This document shows, piece by piece, positions 47,309 through 55,208 of a stretch of DNA of 64,000 nt (positions are counted from its first letter, which is position 1; each line of letters opens with the position of its first letter). The translations under genes were made by a program, and so were the position numbers. This DNA comes from an uncultured Roseobacter sp. (lineage in GTDB: Bacteria > Pseudomonadota > Alphaproteobacteria > Rhodobacterales > Rhodobacteraceae). Where the stretch lies: assembly GCA_947488305.1 (NCBI GenBank), contig CANKZM010000002.1, forward strand, positions 248,001 through 312,000. The letters run 5' to 3'. The notes under the pieces are model-generated. The model worked only from the letters and a program-made list of their open reading frames with translations, was not told where the DNA came from and ran no database searches.

Positions 47309-47379
47309 GTGCATTTTGCTTGGCGGAAGGCTGCTGTTTCGCCACAGTGGACCGCAGCGAAACGGGGGGATTTTTCCAG

Positions 47380-48828
47380 ATGCGGCCTTTGGGTATTGAT
47401 CCGTCAAACTGCCTCATCGGTGGGCATTGGATTTCTCCGTCAACGCACGAACATATCGATTTGCTAAATCCGTCATCAGGTGAAGTGCTTTGTGCCATCG
47501 CGCGGGGAGGCAGAGACGATATCGACCTTGCAGTTGCAGCAGCGCAGGCGGCGCTCGACGGTGCCTGGGGACGGTTTGCCGCAGCAGAACGGGGCCGGGT
47601 ATTGTTCCGGCTCAGCACTCTCGTGCAGGAAAACGCTGACCAATTGGCGCACATGGAAGCCATGGATGTCGGAAAGCCGCTGAAACAGGCCCAAGCGGAC
47701 GTCGTTGCGTTGGCACGTTACATGGAATTCTATGGCGGCGCGGTTGACAAGGTGCATGGGGCGACGCTTCCCTACCTGGATGGATACACCGTCTATACGC
47801 TGCGTGAACCGCATGGGGTGACCGGGCATATCGTGCCCTGGAACTATCCGATGCAGATCATTGGACGGTCGGTCGGAGCCGCTTTGGCGATGGGCAACGC
47901 CTGTGTTCTGAAACCTGCCGAAGAAGCCTGCCTGACTGCCTTGGCATTCGCTGAATTGGCGCGACAGGCGGGCCTGCCAGATGGTGCATTGAACGTGGTA
48001 CCGGGCCTTGGCGGCGAAGCTGGAGCTGCGCTGAGTGCGCATCAAGGTGTGCGGCACCTTTCCTTCACCGGGTCCGTGGGCGTAGGTAAATTGGTGCAGC
48101 AAGCGGCGGGCGAAAACGTCGTTCCGGTTACGCTGGAGCTGGGCGGGAAGTCACCGCAGCTGGTATTTGACGATGCTGATTTGGAGGCCGCTCTGCCGTT
48201 CTTGGTGAACGCAGGCATTCAGAACGCGGGGCAGACCTGCTCCGCCTCCTCGCGTATCCTTGTTCAGCGGAGCACCTATCACCAAGTCGTTGAGGCCATG
48301 GCCCGCCGTTATGACGCTCTGAAAGTAGGTGCCGCATTGGATGATCTGGATGTGGGGCCGCTCATCTCAGAGCGTCAGAAAAATGTCGTTGAGGGCTTTG
48401 TCGAGCAGGGGGCTGATTTGGAGATTGCCGCGCAGGGGAACCTTGCGTCACCAAGCAATGACAAAGGATTTTTTGTTCGGCCGACATTGTTTACAGATGT
48501 CCCGCCGGAGCATTCTCTTGCACAGGAGGAGGTATTCGGCCCTGTGCAGGTCATTATCCCATTCGAAGACGAAAGCGAAGCCTTGGAGATCGCGAACGGA
48601 ACGGGATACGGGCTGGTGGCCTCGATCTGGACCAAAGATGGTGCCCGCCAAATGCGCCTGGCCAAAGCATTGCGCGCCGGGCAGGTGTTCATCAACAATT
48701 ACGGCGCTGGTGGCGGGGTGGAGTTGCCCTTTGGCGGCACCGGTCTTTCGGGGCATGGACGCGAAAAGGGTTTTGAGGCGCTGTACGGGTTTTCGACCCT
48801 CAAAACCGTGGCGGCCTTGCATGGATGA
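47380..48828 (+). CDS. NAD(P)-dependent aldehyde dehydrogenase
   Basis: The start at ATG 47380 gives 482 residues, the normal size for this superfamily; a longer open frame reaches back across the terminator and must be untranslated. The catalytic Glu is in VTLELGGKSPQLVFDDADL (near residue 255) and the catalytic Cys in NAGQTCSASSRIL (near 288). PWNYPMQIIGRSVGAALAMGN (about 145-165) is the cofactor-binding region. It resembles betaine-aldehyde/ALDH2-like enzymes. Its position after tauC makes sulfoacetaldehyde a candidate substrate, but no sequence feature proves this. Confidence 0.9.
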   Translation: MRPLGIDPSNCLIGGHWISPSTHEHIDLLNPSSGEVLCAIARGGRDDIDLAVAAAQAALDGAWGRFAAAERGRVLFRLSTLVQENADQLAHMEAMDVGKPLKQAQADVVALARYMEFYGGAVDKVHGATLPYLDGYTVYTLREPHGVTGHIVPWNYPMQIIGRSVGAALAMGNACVLKPAEEACLTALAFAELARQAGLPDGALNVVPGLGGEAGAALSAHQGVRHLSFTGSVGVGKLVQQAAGENVVPVTLELGGKSPQLVFDDADLEAALPFLVNAGIQNAGQTCSASSRILVQRSTYHQVVEAMARRYDALKVGAALDDLDVGPLISERQKNVVEGFVEQGADLEIAAQGNLASPSNDKGFFVRPTLFTDVPPEHSLAQEEVFGPVQVIIPFEDESEALEIANGTGYGLVASIWTKDGARQMRLAKALRAGQVFINNYGAGGGVELPFGGTGLSGHGREKGFEALYGFSTLKTVAALHG

Positions 48829-48916
48829 TCGCCATATGGCTTTTCAGTGGCCGGGTGACCGGGACATGACGGCGCACGGTTTCATGCGATATACATCAAC
48901 TTGCGAGGTGTCTTGA

Positions 48917-49720
48917 GTGGCGGATGATGAGACCCACCCATTAGAAGAAAAACTCGACAAACTTGGCAAGAAACTCGACCGGCTTATCAATCTGGCCCGT
49001 GCCGCCGGTTTGCCAGATGACCGGGTGCTGGTTTTCAACCACCGGGGAAAACTGGTGAAGCTGTATTTGCCCAACGCCGCCGTTGATGGGGTGCAGGCGA
49101 TCATCCTGAGAAATGCAGATTTTTTTGAAGCGCCACTTCTCAACAGAATTAAAGAACTTGGTCTTATCGGTCCTGACACCACGGTTTTTGACATTGGTGC
49201 GAATATTGGCAATCACACTGTGTTTTTCTCAAAGATTCTCAGAGCAAAACAAGTCTATGCGTTCGAACCACAAGAATACTGCGTGCACGTGTTGGAACGA
49301 AATCTATCCCTCAACGGTCTTGAGGCAGTAGAGGTGGCATGCGTGGGTGTCGGTGCGGCCTCTGGTCAAGCGGTGCTGGACCGGTTCCAATCAAGAAACC
49401 ACGGGGCTGCCGCGTTCTCGCCCGCTGAAGAGGGCGACGTGGACATGATTGCGCTGGATGATTTTGTTGCTCAGAATATGATCGATGAAGTGTCGTTCGT
49501 CAAAGTCGACGTAGAGGGCCATGCGGCGGAAGTTCTGCAGGGTGCAGAGAAGACGCTGTCCCGGTTCAAGCCGCCACTTTGGGCAGAATTGCTTCCGCGC
49601 TTCAATGAAGTGGATCCGGTTCTGGAGCTGATATCACCGCTTGGATACAGCGTGGCGGAAAAGCTTTCCCGCACGGACTACCTGTTTCATCATAAAGACC
49701 ATTTGATAAGTGGCGTTTAA
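48917..49720 (+). CDS. FkbM family methyltransferase
   Basis: A 267-residue SAM-dependent methyltransferase beginning at GTG. The core motif TVFDIGANIGNHTVFFSKIL (about 95-115) and VYAFEPQEYCVHVLERNLSLNGL after it are the FkbM signature. The region VDMIALDDFV followed by VSFVKVDVEGHAAEVLQGAEKTL is also typical. FkbM proteins O-methylate sugars and small molecules, often on surface polysaccharides. The first 40 residues form a charged helix. No glycan genes flank it, so the substrate is unknown. It is the last gene before the integrase region. Confidence 0.9.
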   Translation: MADDETHPLEEKLDKLGKKLDRLINLARAAGLPDDRVLVFNHRGKLVKLYLPNAAVDGVQAIILRNADFFEAPLLNRIKELGLIGPDTTVFDIGANIGNHTVFFSKILRAKQVYAFEPQEYCVHVLERNLSLNGLEAVEVACVGVGAASGQAVLDRFQSRNHGAAAFSPAEEGDVDMIALDDFVAQNMIDEVSFVKVDVEGHAAEVLQGAEKTLSRFKPPLWAELLPRFNEVDPVLELISPLGYSVAEKLSRTDYLFHHKDHLISGV

Positions 49721-49849
49721 TCACGCCCCTACCGAAAACTGGTCTTATAGAAATTTCTGGGAACCGGGTGATTTGGGTTTTGGTGGAGCATAGCTCTAAC
49801 AAACTACTGTCTCACGTAATCCCACCCTGTTTCATATCTTCCTGTTATT

Positions 49850-49925
49850 GTTGATACTTCACTTCAAATAGCGTATCAACTGTTTTCATGCTGTCTCTGT
49901 CTGTCCCACCACTTGTGGCGGGACA
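49850..49925. repeat. Inverted repeats ahead of the integrase gene, possible attachment or operator region
   Basis: Two inverted repeats stand between the fkbM and integrase genes. One is GTTGATAC at 49850-49857 with its complement GTATCAAC at 49873-49880, a perfect 8-bp pair with a 15-bp spacer. The other is TGTCCCACCAC at 49902-49912 with GTGGCGGGACA at 49915-49925, one mismatch. A further GGTGGGACA lies at 49955-49963 inside the first codons of the integrase. Arm-type sites or autoregulatory operators are plausible. No tRNA gene is seen here. Confidence 0.55.
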
Positions 49926-49952
49926 AATGGCGGGGCAACCGATATTCAGAAG

Positions 49953-51140
49953 ATGGTGGGACAAGGTATGGGAAAGCTTACCGTCAAGTTGGTGGCGAGC
50001 CTGAAAGACCCGGGGATGTTCTCAGATGGGGCAGGGCTTTATGTAAGGGTCGGGCCAACTGGCGGGAAGTCCTGGATACTTCGTACTGTTATCCATGGCC
50101 GTCGACGAGAACTAGGGTTGGGTTCAGTTTCCTTAGTTACGCTGGCGGAGGCCCGTGAGCTCGCACACCAGTATCGCAAGATAGCTAGGGAAGGTGGCGA
50201 TCCGGATAACGTTCGCAAGCGTGAAAGCCTGACGTTCGCAGCTGCGGCCGACCGGGTTCACAAAACGCTCTTACCGACATGGAAAAACCAGAAACATGCG
50301 GACACATGGCTGACCTCTTTGGAGACCTACGCCTTTCCGTATTTCGGCGAAATGCCTTTGCACAAAATTACGTCTGCAGAGGTTTTGAAGGCGCTGACCC
50401 CGATTTGGACTGACAAGCACGACACAGCCAAGCGAGTAAAACAGAGAATTGCCGCAGTCTTCGATTGGGCCAAAAGCGCCGGCCAATACCCCAACGAAAA
50501 CCCGGTGAACGGCATTCAGAAAGCGCTGCCCCTGATCAAAGCAAAAGATAATCATTTTGCATCCATGCATTGGCGTGACGTTCCTGATTTCATGGCTGCA
50601 TTGCGGGATAGGGAGGGAGTATCCGCGCGATGCCTGGAACTACTCATTTTGACGGCCAGCAGATCCGGTGAAGTCCGCGGCGCGCGGTGGTCTGAGATCT
50701 ACGGGGACATTTGGACAATCCCAGGGGAAAGAATGAAACGCGGGGTTCCACATCGGGTGCCTTTGTCGCCGGAAGCCATTTTGATCCTTGAGCGTGTTAG
50801 GGGGCTTGACCCTGAGTTTGTATTTCCGAGCGTACAACGGGACAAAAGCGGTGCCGGCAAGCCGCAGTCAAACATGGTGTTCAAGGCGCTCCTTAAGCGT
50901 ATGGATCGGCAAGGATTCACCGTACACGGTTTCAGATCGTCGTTTCGGGACTGGTGCAGTGAAAGTGCAAAGGTCGATCGTGAAGTCGCCGAGGCGGCTC
51001 TTTCCCATGCCACAGGGAACGCCGTTGAACGTGCATACGCCAGATCCGATTTGTTTGACCGTCGGCGCGAATTGATGGACGCATGGGACCGGTTTGTGAC
51101 AGGCAATAGTGGCGATGTGGTGGAGCTTGTAAGGGCGTGA
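49953..51140 (+). CDS. Tyrosine-type site-specific integrase (DUF4102 family)
   Basis: A P4-like integrase of 395 residues (ATG 49953; ATG 49968 is an equal alternative). The N-terminal DUF4102 arm-binding domain has LVASLKDPGMFSDGAGLYVRVGPTGGKSWILR at about 13-44. A core-binding SAM-like domain follows at 95-190. The catalytic residues are all seen: R237 in TASRSGEVRGARW, H325 and R328 in VHGFRSSFRDW, H352 in LSHATGNAV and Y362 in ERAYARSD. It should integrate and excise a genomic island. It marks the left side of the accessory region and overlaps the next gene by 4 bp. Confidence 0.95.
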   Translation: MVGQGMGKLTVKLVASLKDPGMFSDGAGLYVRVGPTGGKSWILRTVIHGRRRELGLGSVSLVTLAEARELAHQYRKIAREGGDPDNVRKRESLTFAAAADRVHKTLLPTWKNQKHADTWLTSLETYAFPYFGEMPLHKITSAEVLKALTPIWTDKHDTAKRVKQRIAAVFDWAKSAGQYPNENPVNGIQKALPLIKAKDNHFASMHWRDVPDFMAALRDREGVSARCLELLILTASRSGEVRGARWSEIYGDIWTIPGERMKRGVPHRVPLSPEAILILERVRGLDPEFVFPSVQRDKSGAGKPQSNMVFKALLKRMDRQGFTVHGFRSSFRDWCSESAKVDREVAEAALSHATGNAVERAYARSDLFDRRRELMDAWDRFVTGNSGDVVELVRA

Positions 51141-51778
51141 CACCGAAACTCAAAGCGATCTTGGATGGTATCGGTTACAGCACCTCATGTCGCTACAACC
51201 GAAGCCTTTTCTTTTTGGGGTGGGAGCCGAACGAGCGGGGGGAGAAGCTCTTCATAGACAAGACTGACGCACGAGAAAGTTCAGAGGCCCTAATGAACCT
51301 AGTGGCGGCGTTAAACGATTTGCCTGACCACGTGACAGAGTGCATTGAAAGGCAATCAAAACGCCCTGAAGACTGGGACAATAGCAGAGATCCTCTCCGG
51401 GATGTTCTTGTTGCAATACTTACCGTCAGTCATTGGGCCGAGGAAGAGAAGATGCAACATTGGACCGGACCTGGCGCTTCTCGACGTTTAGGAGCTGAGG
51501 ACATCGCGAAAAAGCTTGCAGAGATCTATGTTTTGGGAAAGGCGAGCATGCCGACCAACGGCGCAGACGCAGATGGCAATCCTTCGGGAGTTTTTCCAAA
51601 TACAGTTCAAGCCGTATTCGATCATTTGGGCATGAAACACTGCAATTTCCGGCGGCCATGCGCGAAAGCCATTAAGGCATTGAAGAAAGACGACTCCGCT
51701 GAATTCAAGCGATTACTCAAAATGAGGCGCTTGAAAGATCCGCGTATGTCATTATTCACAGGTAAAATTCAAATCTAG
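51137..51778 (+). CDS. Hypothetical protein coupled to the integrase
   Basis: A 213-residue protein of unknown family. The GTG start overlaps the integrase TGA (GTGA), so it is translated together with the integrase. It is charged, soluble and mostly helical: residues 1-90 hold several short helices with LFFLGWEPNERGEKLF, and the C-terminal half contains SRRLGAEDIAKKLAEIYVLGKASMP and a conserved-looking FRRPCAKAIKALKKDDSAEFKRLLKMRRLKD. No known catalytic or DNA-binding motif was recognised. A helper role in island mobility is possible by context only. Confidence 0.75.
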   Translation: MTPKLKAILDGIGYSTSCRYNRSLFFLGWEPNERGEKLFIDKTDARESSEALMNLVAALNDLPDHVTECIERQSKRPEDWDNSRDPLRDVLVAILTVSHWAEEEKMQHWTGPGASRRLGAEDIAKKLAEIYVLGKASMPTNGADADGNPSGVFPNTVQAVFDHLGMKHCNFRRPCAKAIKALKKDDSAEFKRLLKMRRLKDPRMSLFTGKIQI

Positions 51779-51859
51779 TCGAAATTGGCTAATTTCGTTC
51801 TGAAAGAGTTGGAAGCAATTGATGGCAAGAAGAAGCACACCAATCCATAGGAGTGCATC

Positions 51860-52039
51860 ATGCCCGATGAAAAAGCCCTACTATCCGTCAAGGAAGTTTC
51901 CGACATCTTGAATATCAGCACCACAACTATTTGGCGCCACGTTCAGGCAAAGAGCTTCCCCCAGCCCGTCAAGATTGGCCGTTCCACACGTTGGCGTCGT
52001 GCCGACATTGAAGCAATTTTTCAGCCGACCAACCGATAA
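51860..52039 (+). CDS. AlpA family transcriptional regulator
   Basis: A 59-residue MerR-like winged helix protein. It has the AlpA/Xis pattern: LLSVKEVSDILNISTTTIWRHVQAKSFP with the helix-turn-helix, then VKIGRSTRWRRADIEAIF. AlpA-type proteins commonly sit beside P4-type integrases and act as excisionase or integrase activators. A clear AGGAG ribosome binding site lies 8 bp upstream. It is 81 bp after the unknown 213-residue gene. Confidence 0.92.
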   Translation: MPDEKALLSVKEVSDILNISTTTIWRHVQAKSFPQPVKIGRSTRWRRADIEAIFQPTNR

Positions 52040-52188
52040 GGAACCCCCGCCAGGCTATCACGCGCGGCAGGGGTCAACTCGATATTCGGAATTTGTCGAG
52101 AGTACCTTACTGGCCGTGCCCAATCAATGGAGCGCGCGATGCACGGACTGTGCACACAAGCAGGTTCGTTCGATCAGAGGTCGAGCAA

Positions 52189-52494
52189 ATGAGCCTGAGA
52201 GCATACGAGTGGGCCGCAAGGGTGAAATGTCCAGACTCTGTTTGCAAACTCATTTTGTTGCAGTTTGCCAGTTTCCACAACCAGCGCACAGGCCAGTGCA
52301 ATCCTTCAAATGCAGCAATGATCGACCGAACACAACTGGATCCCAAGGCGTTCAGGAATGGTGTGAGACGCCTTGAGAAACACGGGCTGCTTGCGTCAAT
52401 AGGAAGTAGAAAAGGAGGGCGAGCAAAGACAATCATGAGAGTTCTATGCGCACCCACCGAAGCCGGTGTTATACAATACAAGCTGCCCACGTAA
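52189..52494 (+). CDS. Small helix-turn-helix protein
   Basis: A 101-residue protein. The ATG at 52189 is preferred, since the upstream extension to 52093 has no supporting features. The sequence has a replication-initiator or MarR-like winged helix: CKLILLQFASFHNQRTGQCNPSNAAMIDRTQLDPKAFRNGVRRLEKHGLLASIGSRKGGRAKT, with a typical short-helix, recognition-helix, basic-wing arrangement. Such small helix-turn-helix proteins are found in phage and island replication modules. The target is unknown. It follows the AlpA-like gene by 149 bp. Confidence 0.6.
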   Translation: MSLRAYEWAARVKCPDSVCKLILLQFASFHNQRTGQCNPSNAAMIDRTQLDPKAFRNGVRRLEKHGLLASIGSRKGGRAKTIMRVLCAPTEAGVIQYKLPT

Positions 52495-53101
52495 ACGGGC
52501 GTAAATTACCTCCCCTTTTAGATTCGGAAAGGGGGGTGCCTCTGAAAGCCCCTTTACTCAGTCGAGAAAAGGAGTCCACATTCCACCCCCCGATAAGGGA
52601 ACATACCTATAAGACTCATAGGTGGTTACAACTGCGACTCCGGGAAATTACTCAGTTCGCAGTTAGTGCCTCCGGCACCGAGACTTTATTCGGTCAATTC
52701 CCGCAATACCGTTGGTGCAAGCATCAATTGCTCAGAAACGATGGTCTGGCTTTACCGTTGTGACGAAACTCAGTCGAAATGCACTTCGAAACACTTTGGG
52801 CCTTCGATAGATGTATAACACCCGCCTCCCTGAGTTATCCAACCATCTGCCCTTCTCAGCCCCGGTTTCCCAGCTCATCCACGCTCAACTCTCCCGTACG
52901 GATCGTATTACGCCCTGTTTTCGTTGAGAAACCCGTGCAGCAATCAAAGTCTGCCGGATTTCGCAGGTTTAACAGTATTTTGCCCGGATCAGTGCGTTCA
53001 TGCTGTGAGGGTGAAGGGCTGGCGCCCTATACATAGGATAGGCATATATCGGGTTATGAGGGGTCTAACTGCATGCGCCGGCATTGTTTGAGGTGGGAGG
53101 C
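52495..53101. other. Intergenic stretch without a recognised gene
   Basis: About 600 bp between the helix-turn-helix gene and the convergent SRAP gene. Two short open frames (52446-52763 and 52779-53036, plus strand) lack ribosome binding sites and family features. The region near 52520-52600 is rich in runs of C and G such as AGGGG/CCCCTT that could pair. I see no gene here. Confidence 0.4.
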
Positions 53102-53776
53102 CTACGGTAACTCGTCTTTCAGGACGCCGACACCCTGTTGGACGATTTGCATCTCGTCTGCTGGATACGGCCTAAGCAACTCCAAGGCATCATCCATAGA
53201 ACCAGTCAGCCATGTCTCGTAGTTGGCAGGGTTCAAGATCACGGGCATTCGATCTGGATGGACAGGCTTTACAATTTCGTTGGCCGTTGTTGTGATTATC
53301 GTGTGTGTAAGCAATCTTGATTTGTCGTCCGGTAACCCTGGCTGCACCCCTCGCCACATTCCGGCAAATGCAAAGGGTGGCCGAGGTTCATCCCCTTTGA
53401 GCGCAAACCAATAGTCAGTTGCCGGGTTCCGACCTTTGGCCTCGCGAAAGCTAGATGCCGGAACCAGACAACGCCGGTTCAGGAAGCTGTTCTTCCAGAG
53501 ACCCTTCTTTGCCACACCATCAGCACGGGCATTGTTCCACGCAGCGGGAGAGATTGGCTTGCCAGTTTTCTTCGACACCTTGGCGGTCAAGAACCCCCAA
53601 CTCATGGTGACCAGTTCTCGTTCGCCATCCTTCGCTAGGCGTACTACAGGTGCGTTGTACTTCGGCCAGATCGCAGGAAGCGGCGGAGCGTTGCCTAAGT
53701 GGTCATGATCCGGCAGAACGTCAAAGAGTTGACGCATGGCCTCTTGCGGCGTCGTCGATGAATAGAGGTTGCACAT
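53102..53776 (-). CDS. SOS response-associated peptidase family protein (SRAP/YedK/HMCES)
   Basis: SRAP proteins form covalent thiazolidine links through Cys2 with abasic sites in single-stranded DNA, shielding them from error-prone repair. This 224-residue member starts MCNLYSSTT, exposing Cys2 after removal of Met. Also visible are NNARADGV near residue 84 (Asn), RCLVPASSFREAKG near 105 (Glu) and VHPDRMPVILNPANYETWL near 180 (His), the three other catalytic positions. It is preceded 2 bp upstream by the CxxC gene, whose end includes GAGAAGG as its ribosome binding site. Confidence 0.93.
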   Translation of the reverse strand: MCNLYSSTTPQEAMRQLFDVLPDHDHLGNAPPLPAIWPKYNAPVVRLAKDGERELVTMSWGFLTAKVSKKTGKPISPAAWNNARADGVAKKGLWKNSFLNRRCLVPASSFREAKGRNPATDYWFALKGDEPRPPFAFAGMWRGVQPGLPDDKSRLLTHTIITTTANEIVKPVHPDRMPVILNPANYETWLTGSMDDALELLRPYPADEMQIVQQGVGVLKDELP

Positions 53777-53778
53777 GC

Positions 53779-54099
53779 CTACGCCTTCTCATCGCGCCAA
53801 ATCCATTTCTGAATTTGCTTGATGGGGCGGCGCACCGTCAAGTCATTCAATCTGTATGCTGAGGCTACTTCGAATTTGACCCCGATGTATTCCGCTGTCT
53901 TGCAGTGCGAGCACGGAAACGGCGGTACGTGCATCTCATGGAGCGGCCCCAGCACCTTAACTAGGTCGCTAGCCCAGTAGTTTGCTGATCGCCCGCAGAG
54001 ACCACACTTGACCATAACGATCTGCCCAGATGCTGCACCGTCGCGCATTAGGCGGTTGCGGTATCGGTTAGCTGAAGGACGTCTCGAGGGCATTTCCAA
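53779..54099 (-). CDS. Hypothetical CxxC-pair protein upstream of SRAP gene
   Basis: A 106-residue basic protein (a start two codons later, MPSRRPSANRY, is possible). It carries two CxxC pairs, CGLC in VKCGLCGRSANYW near residue 32 and CSHC in FPCSHCKTAEYIG near 63, which could form a zinc ribbon. The basic N-terminus with RNRLMRDG and the C-terminal RRPIKQIQKWIWR would suit nucleic acid binding. It is not a family I can name. It ends 2 bp before the SRAP start, so the two are translated together. Confidence 0.7.
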   Translation of the reverse strand: MEMPSRRPSANRYRNRLMRDGAASGQIVMVKCGLCGRSANYWASDLVKVLGPLHEMHVPPFPCSHCKTAEYIGVKFEVASAYRLNDLTVRRPIKQIQKWIWRDEKA

Positions 54100-54808
54100 T
54101 GACTAGAACAAATAAGGAACAAGTTTCAAGAATGGTTTGTCTGGTGGACTGCATATTGGTGGCTTAGTTGGAGCTGAATAGTCGGAAGCTACCGTTCTCC
54201 TATTAGCAATCAATTCGGTATCGAACTACAAGAGGGCGCAGTTTTTGTGTGAGAAAGCTTTGCGCAGGATGCGGACATTGCAAGTCTGCAAAGCCTTTGG
54301 GGGGCTCGTGTCCGCTTAGTGCTGGCACCCGTCAACCGACCGAAACCGTCAGATGTCGGCTGCGAGCCCGACCTACGCCTTCGACGGGCCGCAGAGAACG
54401 GCTGCTCGCACCAGTCAGCCAAAATCGCTCTACAACCTCGAAGGTTTTGCCCGAGGGTCGTGTCCGCGCTAAGGTACTGATGCGAAGGGTAGCCGTAGAC
54501 AGGGACAGAAACCAACGTTTTTGCCCAACTAGTTCTGACTTGGCCGGTCAGTTCCTGGTCTTGTAAGTTGGGGGTGTGTGTCTTCTCATGTCGTCCAGCT
54601 AACATACTGGATTCACGAAATGAATCCCCAACGGGTTTGGGCAACAGAGCCGACTGACGGGAGAAAGGGTGGCAAGATCTGACTTTGTAGATTTTCTTGA
54701 ACGGAGGCGCTCTCAAACCGGGCCCAATATGCTTGTTCAGAGCACAAAGAGGCATCATTATGGGAAGAACGGTGTTCTACCGGGGAATGTCCGCTAAGAT
54801 GAGAAATT
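54100..54808. other. Noncoding region with a diverged repeat
   Basis: About 700 bp without a credible gene. Bases 54250-54470 form a GC-rich block whose text resembles 62140-62290: both contain GTCGGCTxCGAGCCC (54355 and 62267) and GACGGGCCGCA (54389 and 62159), 14 of 15 and 11 of 11 matching. Such GTCGGCT blocks also carry AATGTCCGC-like text and look like a decayed repeat family. Short open frames in it are likely spurious. Confidence 0.45.
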
Positions 54809-55207
54809 ATGAAAAACAGTGTAAGAAAATGGCTACTATTTGGTGTTTTGGTTGCTCTTGCGCCGATAGGATTTCGATACATCTCCGCCGTAATAAATCA
54901 GAATCCACTCGCGTACTTTGAGCTGATTTCCGGGGGAGAACTGTTCCTAATATCGGTCGCATTATGCGCGTCTGCTGTAGGTGATCTAATTGAACTGAAC
55001 ACCGATAGTGAACCCATCAAGACCGCTGCAATGGTGTGGAGCGCTGCGGCTGTACTGAATTGTATAATTTGTTCGCTTCTGTTTGCAGGTCTTAAGGATT
55101 CACCTACAGCTGATCCACAAAAACTTGCGAACTTTTCGATATTATTTTACGTAGTATCCCTTGTTGTCGGAGCAAGTAGCGTAAAAGTTGCCGGTGATGG
55201 AGCTTGA
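54809..55207 (+). CDS. Hypothetical small membrane protein, partner of the sugar transferase gene
   Basis: A 132-residue hydrophobic protein with about three to four membrane segments (residues 7-27, 40-60, 75-95, 105-125) and short loops. No family was recognised. The DNA here is visibly AT-richer than the core genome. The stop codon lies 1 bp before the start of the sugar transferase gene, so the two are a coupled pair. A role in localising or assisting that enzyme is an inference. Confidence 0.65.
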   Translation: MKNSVRKWLLFGVLVALAPIGFRYISAVINQNPLAYFELISGGELFLISVALCASAVGDLIELNTDSEPIKTAAMVWSAAAVLNCIICSLLFAGLKDSPTADPQKLANFSILFYVVSLVVGASSVKVAGDGA

Positions 55208-55208
55208 T

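Noticed and set aside
47212-47379. N-terminal extension of the aldehyde dehydrogenase
   Set aside because: It would cross the tauABC terminator and adds nothing like an ALDH; ATG 47380 gives the standard length.
49740-49860. A tRNA gene as integrase target
   Set aside because: I could not fold a cloverleaf or find a T-loop; no tRNA is supported.
52495-53101. A CRISPR array or tandem repeat in the gap
   Set aside because: No repeating units of constant length with spacers are present.
54249-54566. Plus-strand ORF in the repeat block at 54.3 kb
   Set aside because: Its text is shared with the repeat at 62.2 kb and it has no ribosome binding site, so it looks like a translated repeat.
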